Shown piece after piece: positions 33,822-42,029 of a DNA stretch of 64,000 nucleotides. Source of the DNA: Nocardioides sp. WS12. GTDB taxonomy: Bacteria > Actinomycetota > Actinomycetes > Propionibacteriales > Nocardioidaceae. The stretch is from assembly GCF_014108865.1 (NCBI RefSeq), contig NZ_CP053928.1, positions 558,001 through 622,000 of the forward strand, in the 5' to 3' direction. Position 1 is the stretch's first letter. Every line of letters starts with the position of its first letter. Made by a program: the position numbers and the translations under genes. A model generated the notes under the pieces. The model searched no databases, was not told where the DNA came from, and was given only the letters and a program-made list of their open reading frames with translations.

Positions 33822-34325
33822 ATGAACGCCTCCAACTACCTTCGCCTCACTCGCGCACTCTTGAACCTCCGCGTCACCGTCCTCATGGACGCGGGGTTCA
33901 ACCTTGCAGATGCCGCTCGCTGGGCACGTGTTCGAGAGAGCATCGATCCACCGAACCTGGCCGATGCGGCGGCGGGGTACCGCGACCACGGCTTTGCCGT
34001 CCGCCACGCGATCCAATGGCGGAACCACGGCTACCAAGCGGACGCGGCCGCTTCCATGGCATCGAATGGTTGGACACTGCAACTGGCAATCGAACTTCAC
34101 GTCGGTGTCTTGGTCAACGGCGTTGCGGGGGGACCGCTTCGTTCTCCGCGCGGAGACCTTATCCACACGGCTGACCACTGGCTCGAACTTGGAATGCCAC
34201 CTGACCTCACACTCCTCTACCTTCAAGCAGGATTCGCCCCGCACGAGGCACTCGGGCTCGAAGAACGTCGTGCAAACGGCGAAGACATCGTCGGCGCCCT
34301 TCAGGTCCTAGCCGCATTGCGGTGA
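33822..34325 (+). CDS. hypothetical helical protein (shares C-terminal motif with gene at 37590)
   Basis: The 167-residue product (MNASNYLRLTRALLNLRV) consists of short helical units that repeat a pattern of an Ala-Gly turn followed by A-x-x-W (DAGFNLADAARWARV, YRDHGFAVRHAIQWRNHGY, MASNGWTLQLAI). The end YLQAGFAPHEALGLEERR and ALQVLAALR matches YLRAGVDREEAAAFEADE and QLDVLAALR in the product of the gene at 37590-38159. Function is unknown. The open frame extends 50 codons upstream without protein-like character. Confidence 0.6.
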   Translation: MNASNYLRLTRALLNLRVTVLMDAGFNLADAARWARVRESIDPPNLADAAAGYRDHGFAVRHAIQWRNHGYQADAAASMASNGWTLQLAIELHVGVLVNGVAGGPLRSPRGDLIHTADHWLELGMPPDLTLLYLQAGFAPHEALGLEERRANGEDIVGALQVLAALR

Positions 34326-34483
34326 TAACACCACGGGCACGGCTGGACTCGTAGATCACTCGGCAGAAGCCACCGGGACGTCCGGGCCCGGGATCGGCTT
34401 AGTCCGACTTCGCCGTACTTCCCGGTGTAGAAGCGTCCGAGTTCTGCCGATACCTGGGTCGAGAACCGATCTAGGAGAAGCAC

Positions 34484-34930
34484 ATGCAGGAGCTACCGAC
34501 GTGCCAGTCCGGGCATGTTTTGGACCCAGACCAGAACCTCGCGTTGGCTGCACAACTGGTCCGCGGTCTTGCATGGTGCGCGGTGACGGTCGAGGTGGCT
34601 CGACGAGATCCTGACCATCACCGCGCTGACAACTACCTGGATGCAGTCGCTGAGATCTACGAGGAATTTGAGCAAGCGTGTCCTGCTGTCCTTGATCTCG
34701 CAGAATCTCTCCTCGGTCACTACGAACTGATGATGTCGAACGCACCCGAAGAAGACCGGGACCGTCCTGTCGGTCCTCGCGGACAGATCCGACGCTATTA
34801 CGTGAGTTTCGGCCGAGAAGTTGGGTCCGTGATCGACCACGACCCAGCCGGAAGTGATGCTGCCGGGGCGATGTGGAACGTGGTCTGCGCAGAGGCGACG
34901 CGGGGTGCACGACCTTCAGCGACAAACTGA
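34484..34930 (+). CDS. hypothetical protein
   Basis: The 148-residue product starts at ATG with GGAGAAG six bases upstream. It has a CQSGHVLDP start with two Cys, then long helices (LALAAQLVRGLAWCAVTVEV, LDAVAEIYEEFEQACPAVL) and an Arg-rich segment (RPVGPRGQIRRYYVSFG). No family was recognised. It is followed by a terminator-like hairpin before the methyltransferase gene. Confidence 0.55.
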   Translation: MQELPTCQSGHVLDPDQNLALAAQLVRGLAWCAVTVEVARRDPDHHRADNYLDAVAEIYEEFEQACPAVLDLAESLLGHYELMMSNAPEEDRDRPVGPRGQIRRYYVSFGREVGSVIDHDPAGSDAAGAMWNVVCAEATRGARPSATN

Positions 34931-35080
34931 TTCCACAGCATTTGCCGGTGCGCTGATCGGAAGGCGCGACTGGAGGCGCACGACTGGAAGCGCCCGCCCA
35001 AAGGCCGGCCGCGAGGTTGGTACACGTGCGCAACGCTTCTGGCGATCGTTCCCACGTTCGTTCGGTGTGGGACCCCGAAT

Positions 35081-35107
35081 GGGACCAGTAGGAGCTGGTC
35101 CCTTCTG
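35081..35107 (+). terminator. hairpin terminator before methyltransferase gene
   Basis: An 8-bp stem (35081-35088 with 35095-35102) around a 6-nt loop is followed by TTCT. It would end transcription from the upstream hypothetical gene and insulate the methyltransferase. Confidence 0.5.
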
Positions 35108-35156
35108 ACCGCGATTGGATCCCCGGTCGTTCGAAAATCACGCCGATACCGGCCGC

Positions 35157-36260
35157 ATGACCGCGACCCAGAAGAACCAACTGTCCGGAATCACCTCGAC
35201 CATCAGCATCCTCAACGCCGACGCCTACTACGCGATGCAGGCCATGCCGGCGCACTCCGTCGCCGCGATCGTCACCGACCCTCCCTATGCAATCCGGCCC
35301 CCTCGCGGGTCCGCGACCCGGGCACGCGACGAATTGAATAGCGGTGCCTCGAGTGGCGAAGTGGCGTCGCGCGACGACCAATGGAAGAACTATGCAGATG
35401 CGGCCATGCTTGGACAGCAGTCGATGAACTGGCACGCACGGGAGACGCACTCGCGTGGCTACGCCGACAATGATCCCGTCCACTTCGAGCGATGGTGCGA
35501 ACTCTGGCTCCATGAATGCCTTCGCGTGCTCAAGCCCGGCGGGTACCTGGTCGCCTTTGGCGGTACCAGGACGTGGCACCGTCTCGCTTGCGCAGCAGAG
35601 ACCGTCGGTTTCGAGATCCGCGACTCGCTCGCATGGCTCTACGGAACCGGGTTCCCCAAGTCACTGAACGTCGCCAAGGGAGTTGCAGACCTTGCCCAGA
35701 CAGAGCCATCGAGCGGCGCTGGCGCCAGCGCATGGACGGGTTGGGGCACAGCGCTCAAGCCCGCCTTCGAGCCGATCGTTCTCGCCAGGGCGCCGCTCAC
35801 GAGCACCGTCGCCAAGAACGTCCTCGCCTACGGAACCGGCGCGATCAATGTGGACGGCACCCGGCTCGCCGGCGGGCGGTGGCCAACCAACGTCTTCCTC
35901 GACGAGCCTCAAGCACGAGTACTCGACCAGGCGGATCTAGGTGGGCCGTCGCGATTCTTCTGGCATGCCAAGCCAGGAAACAACGAACGAGTCGTAGTGG
36001 ACGGCGTGAAGCATCCGACGGTGAAGCCACTGGCGCTGATGCGGGAACTCGTTCGGCTGGTCACGCCGCTCGGTGGGATGGTTCTCGATCCATTCGCGGG
36101 GTCGGGCACGACCGTTGAGGCATGTATTGCAGAGGGAATGTCTTGCATCGCGATTGAACGCGAGGCCGACTTCATTCCGCTGATCGAGGCTCGGATCAGT
36201 CGTCGGAGTGGTCCTGAGTCTGACGACCGAGTTTCGCCGGAGTCCGATCGCCTCTTCTAG
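35157..36260 (+). CDS. beta-class DNA methyltransferase (N6-adenine or N4-cytosine)
   Basis: The 367-residue enzyme has motif IV TDPPYAI (Asp near residue 41) before the SAM-binding motif I LDPFAGSGTTVEA (about residue 310), the permuted order of the beta class. A conserved motif-VIII-like GGYLVAFGGTRTWHRLA and GAINVDGTRLAG, then HPTVKPLALMRELV, also fit. No restriction endonuclease gene is adjacent, so it looks like an orphan enzyme of the kind carried by phages and integrative elements, where it protects or marks DNA. Recognition site cannot be inferred. The ATG at 35157 was chosen over an upstream open frame. Confidence 0.85.
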   Translation: MTATQKNQLSGITSTISILNADAYYAMQAMPAHSVAAIVTDPPYAIRPPRGSATRARDELNSGASSGEVASRDDQWKNYADAAMLGQQSMNWHARETHSRGYADNDPVHFERWCELWLHECLRVLKPGGYLVAFGGTRTWHRLACAAETVGFEIRDSLAWLYGTGFPKSLNVAKGVADLAQTEPSSGAGASAWTGWGTALKPAFEPIVLARAPLTSTVAKNVLAYGTGAINVDGTRLAGGRWPTNVFLDEPQARVLDQADLGGPSRFFWHAKPGNNERVVVDGVKHPTVKPLALMRELVRLVTPLGGMVLDPFAGSGTTVEACIAEGMSCIAIEREADFIPLIEARISRRSGPESDDRVSPESDRLF

Positions 36261-36402
36261 GTAGTGCGAAGTGACAAACACACAAGTTGTGCGGCGGGGC
36301 CCGGGTGGGTCTGCGGGTTGCGTGATCTGGCGCTGCAGCTCGGCAAGGGTGCTGTTTTGGTGGTAACAATCACCGCAAAGAAAATATTGGACACGGATTG
36401 TC

Positions 36403-36750
36403 TTGTCAGATCTCGTTGTAAGCCGTGGCCAGGACATTGAGTCGTACAGTTTCCGCGTGCCCCGGCCCGCCCGACTCGTTCCGTCGTTTGTCGTCGACGA
36501 TTGGCCCCGGCGTGCGTCCGACGATCCTGCTGTCGAGACTGCTCGAGCGCTGGCGCTCAACCTGCAGGAGGTCATGGATGGGCGTTCCTCGCGGGAGGTC
36601 GCCCGACTTACTGGGGTCGACTACACAACGGTCTCAGCCATTCTCAATGGAACGACATGGCCCGATCTGCGAACGCTTGCGCGCCTTGAATGCGGGTTGA
36701 GCGCCGACCTTTGGCCCGGTGGCGTCGCCCGAAAGTTGCATCCCAAGTAG
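36403..36750 (+). CDS. XRE-like helix-turn-helix protein
   Basis: The product is up to 115 residues. The C-terminal half carries a helix-turn-helix (LQEVMDGRSSREVARLTGV, then DYTTVSAILNGTTWPDLRTL) with a GLSADLWPGG tail. The N-terminus is uncertain: a TTG at 36403 gives the full frame, but a GTG after the first 18 codons is also possible. It follows the methyltransferase by 140 bases in the same direction and may regulate it, as C-proteins do in restriction-modification systems; that link is inference. Confidence 0.6.
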   Translation: MSDLVVSRGQDIESYSFRVPRPARLVPSFVVDDWPRRASDDPAVETARALALNLQEVMDGRSSREVARLTGVDYTTVSAILNGTTWPDLRTLARLECGLSADLWPGGVARKLHPK

Positions 36751-36833
36751 CGCGACCTGAGCGACAGCCTCGCGCCGCCTCCATTGGCCTCACCTGACCG
36801 CGGGGTGCATCTTCAGCGTCTCCAGTGACGGGG

Positions 36834-37487
36834 TCATGGTTGGTGCGCCGGACCCTCGGACGTGTCGCCGATGGTTGGTTCTCTGTCTTCGTTCGTGACG
36901 TCGGACCGTACCTCCTCGGCGTCTGGTGCGGGTTCGGGTTCGGCGCGGTCGTCAACGTCGAGGTCCTCGGTCGCGGGCAACCCGTCGCCCTCGGCTGCTC
37001 CGGCGTCCGCCATCACGGCAATGAGCGCCTTCGTGCCCTCATTGCCCACTGTTCTGCGCGCAAGCGCATCCCATCGTAAGCGGTCCATTCCGTCGGCGGC
37101 GGCGCTGTGCAACTGGTATAGGGCCAACAGACTGTATTCCGGCTCGGGCACGCCCTGGTCTGACCAGAGGTCGAACAGCGACCGCAACACTCCGTGTGGG
37201 TGACCCACCTTGGCGACGGCGCGCCGTTCATCTGGGTCCATCGGCCATCCGCCGTCCTCGGAGACCTTAAACGAGGAGAAGACCACCTTGGAGCTCTCGA
37301 ACTGGAACCACGCGAGTGCGTCCCAGTGCAGTCCATCGCCCTCGCGCGTGCTGGACAAGATTGCTTCGACGTCCCGCGCTTCGTCGAGGTGCATCTTCTG
37401 CTCGACGACGGCGCCTTCGGCGAAGTGCAGAGTGAGGGTGCCCATGGCCCAATGACCCAAGGGTTTCGCTGCCGCGACGTCGATCAT
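36834..37487 (-). CDS. hypothetical protein with acidic tail
   Basis: The product is about 217 residues from the ATG at 37487 (MIDVAAAKPLGHWAMGTL). The first 130 residues form a compact domain (LHWDALAWFQFESSKVVFSS, DPDERRAVAKVGHPHGVL, LYQLHSAAADGMDRLRWDAL). The last 60 are acidic, Pro- and Glu-rich, and probably disordered. No family was recognised. A second ATG at 37445 (MGTLTLHFAEG) is an alternative start. Confidence 0.55.
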   Translation of the reverse strand: MIDVAAAKPLGHWAMGTLTLHFAEGAVVEQKMHLDEARDVEAILSSTREGDGLHWDALAWFQFESSKVVFSSFKVSEDGGWPMDPDERRAVAKVGHPHGVLRSLFDLWSDQGVPEPEYSLLALYQLHSAAADGMDRLRWDALARRTVGNEGTKALIAVMADAGAAEGDGLPATEDLDVDDRAEPEPAPDAEEVRSDVTNEDREPTIGDTSEGPAHQP

Positions 37488-37560
37488 GGAGTGATGGTAG
37501 TTACCACCACCCCGAAATGACAAGGGGCTGCGAGGGGCGCCAGGTCATTGGGGCTCTGCT

Positions 37561-37620
37561 CAGCGCCGGTTAGCGCCGGTTAGCGCCGGTTAGCGCCGGT
37601 TAGCGCCGGTCAGCGCTGGA
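37561..37620. repeat. decameric tandem repeat at the 3' end of a hypothetical gene
   Basis: Five exact or one-base-variant copies of TAGCGCCGGT (37561-37610) and one decayed copy (to 37620) run in tandem. On the minus strand the repeat supplies the last codons and the stop of the gene at 37590: the stop falls in the third unit read, so loss or gain of later units would not change the protein. It is a candidate variable-number repeat. Confidence 0.85.
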
Positions 37621-38159
37621 CAGCGAAGAGCGGCAAGGACGTCGAGTTGTGCGGTGCTTGGTCGGGCGGTCTCGTCAGCCTCGAACGCGGCGGCCTCTTC
37701 GCGGTCGACTCCTGCGCGGAGGTATGCGACCACGCGATCGCTCGCAATGCGCTGGTCCTCAGTCCATTCCAGCAGGACGTCCGTGTCACTGGTCGGCCAA
37801 TACGGAACGACACCATCCTCGAAGAGCGTTTCGACGAACGTGTCGATGATCCCAACCAACTCCACGAGATCACACCCTGACCGCGCCAACCTCCTCGCTA
37901 CGTCCCGGGGCAGACGATAAGTCGCGTACAGGACTACGGCTGCTGGGCCCGAGTCGTCGTAGAGATACCACGCGTGTCCCATCGCATGCCGAAACGCCCT
38001 GACGGTCACGCTTGGCAGGACAGGAGCGATTCGTTCGGCCTCTGCCGTAGAGAAGCCGACCTTCGTCAGGTCTGCCTCGCTCCAATACCTTCGCATCGCA
38101 GGAAGGGCTGGCCTCGGTGTTGCTGAGGTGACGTCCTCACGTACCGGTGACATCTTCAT
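37590..38159 (-). CDS. hypothetical helical protein (paralogous C-terminus to gene at 33822)
   Basis: The 189-residue product from the ATG at 38159 (MKMSPVREDVTS) is helical. It has YWSEADLTKVGFSTAEAERI, RAFRHAMGHAWYLYDDSG, and an end YLRAGVDREEAAAFEADE then QLDVLAALR that parallels the protein at 33822-34325. The frame is open to 38276 but that part overlaps a perfect inverted repeat, so the internal start is preferred. Its C-terminal codons are made of the decamer repeat. Confidence 0.6.
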   Translation of the reverse strand: MKMSPVREDVTSATPRPALPAMRRYWSEADLTKVGFSTAEAERIAPVLPSVTVRAFRHAMGHAWYLYDDSGPAAVVLYATYRLPRDVARRLARSGCDLVELVGIIDTFVETLFEDGVVPYWPTSDTDVLLEWTEDQRIASDRVVAYLRAGVDREEAAAFEADETARPSTAQLDVLAALRCPALTGANRR

Positions 38160-38265
38160 CGTCCGCCAGGCGCAGAGATGTCGTGCACGGCTTTCGATTC
38201 GTGGTTGACCAGGGAGAGGAGCGGCAGACGGGGCGGGGTCACCATGCCTCCAGACGCTAGGAACG

Positions 38266-38307
38266 AGGTCCGACACAACAGCGTGCCCACAACGTTGTGT
38301 CGGACCT
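38266..38307. promoter_or_regulatory. perfect 14-bp inverted repeat
   Basis: AGGTCCGACACAAC (38266-38279) and its exact complement (38294-38307) flank a 14-bp spacer, about 110 bases ahead of the minus-strand gene. Symmetry and position suggest a binding site for a dimeric regulator or a recombinase rather than a terminator, as no gene ends here. Confidence 0.6.
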
Positions 38308-38360
38308 GAACCGCCGCTTCTGCCGACAGTGGCGCGGACGGATTGGGAATCGGGCGGAAG

Positions 38361-38888
38361 TCATTCGCTTTCAGGCAAGTAGTGGACAGCCTCTGTGATC
38401 CCTCTGAGGTAGGCGCGTTCCTGTGTGGGAAGGAGGTCTGGCCTCAGTAGTTGGAAGTCGCCTCCTTCCTTGTAGATCTGCCTCCAGAGAGGGGTGGCCT
38501 GCGGTCGAGGCGCCGCGTTGGCCAACAGGCCGTGAAGCCGCCCTAGCAACAGGTACGCGTGGGAGAGGTTGTCGCGTTCGCTCTCGGAGGCCACGGCAGT
38601 TTCGAGCCACTGAACGCTCTGCTCCAGGAGGTGAACGAGCCTGTCTTCGTCCTCCCTGGCGACGCCCGCAATGAAGTCGCGTAGCTGCTCGGGATCGTCG
38701 AGTTCACCGAGAGGACCCAACCGGCTGTCTGCTTGCGCCCACTCGTTTCGGGCGGCTTCGATGTTGCCGGCAGCGGCGTCGGCGTGTGCTTCGGTCGCGT
38801 CCCGGGCGTACTCGCGGCCGAGGTTGTAGAAGGACATTCGGTCACGTTCGTTGCGGTGCGTCTCGGCGCTTCGGGTTGCGGGTGCCAT
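38361..38888 (-). CDS. hypothetical helical protein
   Basis: The 175-residue product starts at an ATG with GAGAGGAA upstream (MAPATRSAETHRNERDRM). It is almost entirely helical (REYARDATEAHADAAAGNIE, DRLVHLLEQSVQWLETAVA, LSHAYLLLGRLHGLLANAA). This resembles a TPR-like or four-helix scaffold, but no family was recognised. It lies between unrelated small genes. Confidence 0.6.
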   Translation of the reverse strand: MAPATRSAETHRNERDRMSFYNLGREYARDATEAHADAAAGNIEAARNEWAQADSRLGPLGELDDPEQLRDFIAGVAREDEDRLVHLLEQSVQWLETAVASESERDNLSHAYLLLGRLHGLLANAAPRPQATPLWRQIYKEGGDFQLLRPDLLPTQERAYLRGITEAVHYLPESE

Positions 38889-39542
38889 TGGGTGAGTTCC
38901 TCTCGCGGATTCTGGGTGTGTCTTGGTCACGAGAGGTATCGGCGCAATTGCGGTGATCCGGAAATGGCCGCGTCGCGTGTTGTAGAGAGGGATCCGGGCA
39001 CAACCGTCAGGTGGTCGCGACGTCGCCACGCCGTGCACTCGTTGCTGTGGGCGGCCCGCACAGGTTGCAGACGGGAAGGCCGACCTCAACGAGCCTGCCT
39101 GACGGGCCAACGAGTCGGCATTAGCGCATCCTGCAGCGGGGTTCCTCAATCGGGTTCGGCGTCAACGCGTACGGAGGACCTATTGGGACGCACCGGGGGC
39201 GGGCCCTAGGCATTCGAATTCGCGGTGCGCACTTCTGGGACGGCGTCCTGGAGCGAAGCCTGCCGCAGGCCGGCCCAGCGCGTCAGTAAGTCGCGACCCA
39301 ATGGAAGGGAAGGCATGAAAAGACAGTCAACGAGTTGCCCATAGAGAGGGCGCTGTATGTCAGAATATCCCTCCCTGTGCACCGCGCATGCCGAGCCACG
39401 CGCAGTGGGGGCGCGGTAGACGTGGAAAGCGCGGCGTTTGCCGCTCGATGCATGGGTCTCCAGGACGGACCAGTAGACCCCGCAGAGCCGTGTGGCCGAA
39501 CGGCGGCACCACCTCTTGGGCACAAACAGCGAGGAGCAGGCA
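38889..39542. other. intergenic region without confident gene
   Basis: Only weak reading frames occur; the longest, on the minus strand (39206-39559), has no ribosome-binding site and protein composition typical of a shadow frame. The last 20 bases provide the GAGGAG ribosome-binding site of the DUF3892 gene. Confidence 0.4.
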
Positions 39543-39821
39543 GTGGCAATCGAGATCACTCACGTGAGGTTGTCGTCGGGCGGGTCGACTCACGAGCACA
39601 TCACTGACTACAAATGGCGTAGTGATAGCGATGGCTCGGTTGGCTCGTCAGATAAGCCCACGATGGTCAAGTGGGTCGATGACGGTGGTGTGGCGTACGT
39701 CGGGAGTGCCGCGAACAAGGTGAACGTCGGCGTGGTGCGTCCGACGCAGGGGCAGCCGTACCTCCGCACCCATGCAGACGGCTCTTGGACGAACAACTTG
39801 TTGTCGTTGCCGCGCTTCTGA
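39543..39821 (+). CDS. DUF3892-family small protein
   Basis: The 92-residue product starts with GTG after GAGGAG (MAIEITHVRLSSGG). It has the DUF3892 pattern: I-x-x-Y-x-W near residue 20 (ITDYKWRSDSDG), MVKWVDDGGVAYVG in the middle, and the end PYLRTHADGSWTNNLLSLP. The family is widespread, short and uncharacterised. It is followed after 90 bases by a SinR/Cas2-like gene in the same direction. Confidence 0.8.
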   Translation: MAIEITHVRLSSGGSTHEHITDYKWRSDSDGSVGSSDKPTMVKWVDDGGVAYVGSAANKVNVGVVRPTQGQPYLRTHADGSWTNNLLSLPRF

Positions 39822-39911
39822 GGCGCATGTAGCGCGTCCACTGGCCGCGGAACCGGCCAGAGGCAAGCAGTGCCTTCATTTGGAACCCTTTCGGCCCCCA
39901 AAAGGAAGCCC

Positions 39912-40184
39912 ATGAGTAGTACCTACGTGGTCAGTTACGACCTCAAGGCGCCTGGCAAGGATTACTCAGAGCTGATCGAGTATCTGCAGTCTCTCGAAGA
40001 CTGGTGGCACGGCCTCGGCAGCACGTGGGTGGTGGTCACCTCGATGACCGCGCGTCAACTCCGCGACGCAATCAAAGCGCACACTGACTCCAACGACCGG
40101 GTGCTTGTTGTGATGTCCAGTGGCGTGGGGGCTTGGCGCGGTCTTGGGGCAAGCGGGAACGAGTGGCTGCAGGAGCATCTCTGA
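39912..40184 (+). CDS. SinR-family protein with Cas2-like fold
   Basis: The 90-residue product (MSSTYVVSYDLKAPGKDY) resembles the solitary SinR/VapD-like relatives of Cas2: a first strand ending in SYDL with Asp in the Cas2 active-site place, an amphipathic helix SELIEYLQSLEDWWHGLG, then STWVVVTSMTARQLRDAI and DSNDRVLVVMSSG, and an end WRGLGASGNEWLQEHL. Some Cas2-fold proteins are nucleases, others are not. No CRISPR array is present. GGAAGCCC precedes the ATG. Confidence 0.75.
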   Translation: MSSTYVVSYDLKAPGKDYSELIEYLQSLEDWWHGLGSTWVVVTSMTARQLRDAIKAHTDSNDRVLVVMSSGVGAWRGLGASGNEWLQEHL

Positions 40185-40651
40185 CCCAAGAACGTGCGCC
40201 CCGTGTGGGGTACGAGCGTCGGAGGATGACGGGTGTACCCACGACCGTCATGGCAGGCTCAATAACAGAATTCTGCCCGCGCGAGAGTCGCTCGGTTGGG
40301 GTGACCAGTGAGTGGTGCCGAGGTTGTGGAGCTGGTGACCCCGACTGGTGTGGGTTCCGATCTCGTGCGCACGTGGATAGAAGCCAGCCCATGCGAGCCG
40401 CTTCGTTCGTGAAACTTACGGCGATGGGCCCGCAGCATCCGAGTCCGGCTGCTCGGCGCCCTGGTGGGTGTCGAGGGTCGTCGCCCGAGCAACCGGCGAG
40501 CCGATCCGCCGCTTCGAGCACAGCGACCTGATCCAACGTTGACGTCTGCCCGGTCGAGCAGTCGAATCGGGTCGAGCAGCGGCAACTGTCCGCCGGGCAT
40601 CGCCTCGCCGCGCTGGAAGCGCCACGTCGACGGAGCCCCGGTTGGGAGTGC
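40185..40651. other. intergenic region between convergent genes, nothing supported
   Basis: All frames on both strands are short, overlap one another heavily, and have Arg/Pro-rich shadow composition. No repeat, terminator with T-run or transposase fragment was recognised. Confidence 0.35.
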
Positions 40652-40909
40652 TCAGTGTTTGATGTCCAGCCCGGAGACGAGGTCGCCCGGGTCTACTCCG
40701 AGCGCCTCTGCGAGTCGAAGCAGGCTCTTGAAGGTGACGTTTCCGTGACCGCGCTCAACGCGGGAAACGAACGACCAATGCAGCGAGCTGCCTTCGGCAA
40801 GAGACTCAAGGGACTTCCCCTGGGATTGGCGGACTGCCCGGATGCGGTTGCCGAACTCGATTCGCGCGTGTTCGAACTCATCGTCGTCGGAGTTTGCAGC
40901 GCGGGGCAT
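40652..40909 (-). CDS. XRE-family transcriptional regulator
   Basis: The 85-residue protein (MPRAANSDDDEFEHARIEFG) is a single XRE helix-turn-helix domain: IRAVRQSQGKSLESLAEGS, then LHWSFVSRVERGHGNVTFKS and LLRLAEALGVDPGDLVSG. It probably acts as a dimeric DNA-binding protein. It is convergent with the SinR-like gene and divergent from the membrane protein at 41052, whose promoter it may control. Confidence 0.85.
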   Translation of the reverse strand: MPRAANSDDDEFEHARIEFGNRIRAVRQSQGKSLESLAEGSSLHWSFVSRVERGHGNVTFKSLLRLAEALGVDPGDLVSGLDIKH

Positions 40910-41051
40910 GCCTTAACCCCATCGGGCTGAGATGTTTCAGGCCAGAGCCTGCAACGCATAGGCGTCCACAACTTAGACGTATACCGCTAATCTGTGCGTT
41001 CAAGTGGTCGCCATGTTGTCGACCGACCCCCGACCGCGTCGAAGGATTTCC

Positions 41052-41993
41052 ATGCCCAACCAAGCCGAGCAGGCGGGGGAGCCCACGGGGTCTGACGTCG
41101 ACCTCCATCGTCCCGACGGTTCCCTGCTTCCTGTGCGACGACAGCGTGCTGTTCTCGCCCTGCTTCTACTTGGCGCGGTCCTCCTTTGGTTCACAGCTTG
41201 TGATGGTGATCGCCGAGACACTTCTGCTACCTCAACACCGGAAATTGACGCTCTGACCGAGGCACGACAGGAAATCAGTCGCGCGACAGACCAGGTGTCG
41301 GCAGTGCTGACGCTGGATGGGTTGCCAACCGACGCCCCCAGAGGATTCGCCAGAGCCGACGTCATCCAGTTTGCTCGCCAAGCGCTCGACATCCTGCGTC
41401 GGGGCATCTCGCCGACCGTTCAATCCATGGCCCCCAACGAGGCTGTGAACTACGTTCTCGAAGGCCAATACCCCGCCACAATCGCCAACTACAAAGCGAA
41501 CATGAACGACATCGCCGCTGGACTGGACTGGCAGTTCGTCATCGCCTCCCGCTTTGATCAACCGCCGGTCGAGCCGGCACATGTCCTTGCCGTTCGCTGG
41601 CAAACGACAACGATGATGGCCACACAGGACGACGGCGCCCAGGCGCCGACCCTCCGTTTGTCCCTCGAAGTAGTCATCCGCCACGACGTGACCCTTGAGG
41701 ATGCGACGACGGCACCCATCATCATCCAGCGAACCATCACACTCACAGGCTTCCGGCCACGTGGCGGCAAACTCTGGTGGCCGGCCCTGACCACAAGCCT
41801 GAACACATACGGCGACGACAGGTGTGCACTCGCCAACGGAGCATTGCTTCGCCCAAGCTCAGATCCTGACGCTCTAAAGCAGGCCGAGAACCGGATCAAG
41901 AAGCTGCTGGCTCCAGAAACGGTGCAGTCAGATCCCGATGCACGGTCTGACTCAAGGGAGCTACATGAGTACGTCGACGAGAACTGCTCTTGA
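41052..41993 (+). CDS. membrane-anchored extracytoplasmic protein, unknown
   Basis: The 313-residue product has a cytoplasmic N-terminus of about 35 residues, one helix (QRAVLALLLLGAVLLWFTAC), and a soluble extracytoplasmic part. That part has IDALTEARQEISRATDQVSA, an alpha/beta core and ends LHEYVDENCS. The Cys at the end of the hydrophobic stretch resembles a lipobox but lies too far from the start to be sure. No family was recognised. It is divergent from the XRE gene. Confidence 0.6.
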   Translation: MPNQAEQAGEPTGSDVDLHRPDGSLLPVRRQRAVLALLLLGAVLLWFTACDGDRRDTSATSTPEIDALTEARQEISRATDQVSAVLTLDGLPTDAPRGFARADVIQFARQALDILRRGISPTVQSMAPNEAVNYVLEGQYPATIANYKANMNDIAAGLDWQFVIASRFDQPPVEPAHVLAVRWQTTTMMATQDDGAQAPTLRLSLEVVIRHDVTLEDATTAPIIIQRTITLTGFRPRGGKLWWPALTTSLNTYGDDRCALANGALLRPSSDPDALKQAENRIKKLLAPETVQSDPDARSDSRELHEYVDENCS

Positions 41994-42029
41994 CGAGGCC
42001 CACTCGAACGCCTGGCCCCATTGAAACCG

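Noticed and set aside
37561..37620. Tandem repeat considered as a CRISPR array
   Set aside because: The unit is 10 bp with no spacers, and no cas operon is present.
39206..39559. Minus-strand reading frame of 117 codons
   Set aside because: No ribosome-binding site, no family pattern, and it runs over the start region of the well-supported DUF3892 gene.
39912..40184. Cas2-like gene considered as a CRISPR-Cas remnant
   Set aside because: No Cas1, effector genes or repeats nearby; the sequence fits solitary SinR-type proteins better.
40072..40600. Overlapping open frames on both strands after the SinR-like gene
   Set aside because: All are Arg/Pro/Ser-rich with no motif; mutually overlapping frames of this kind are expected in GC-rich noncoding DNA.
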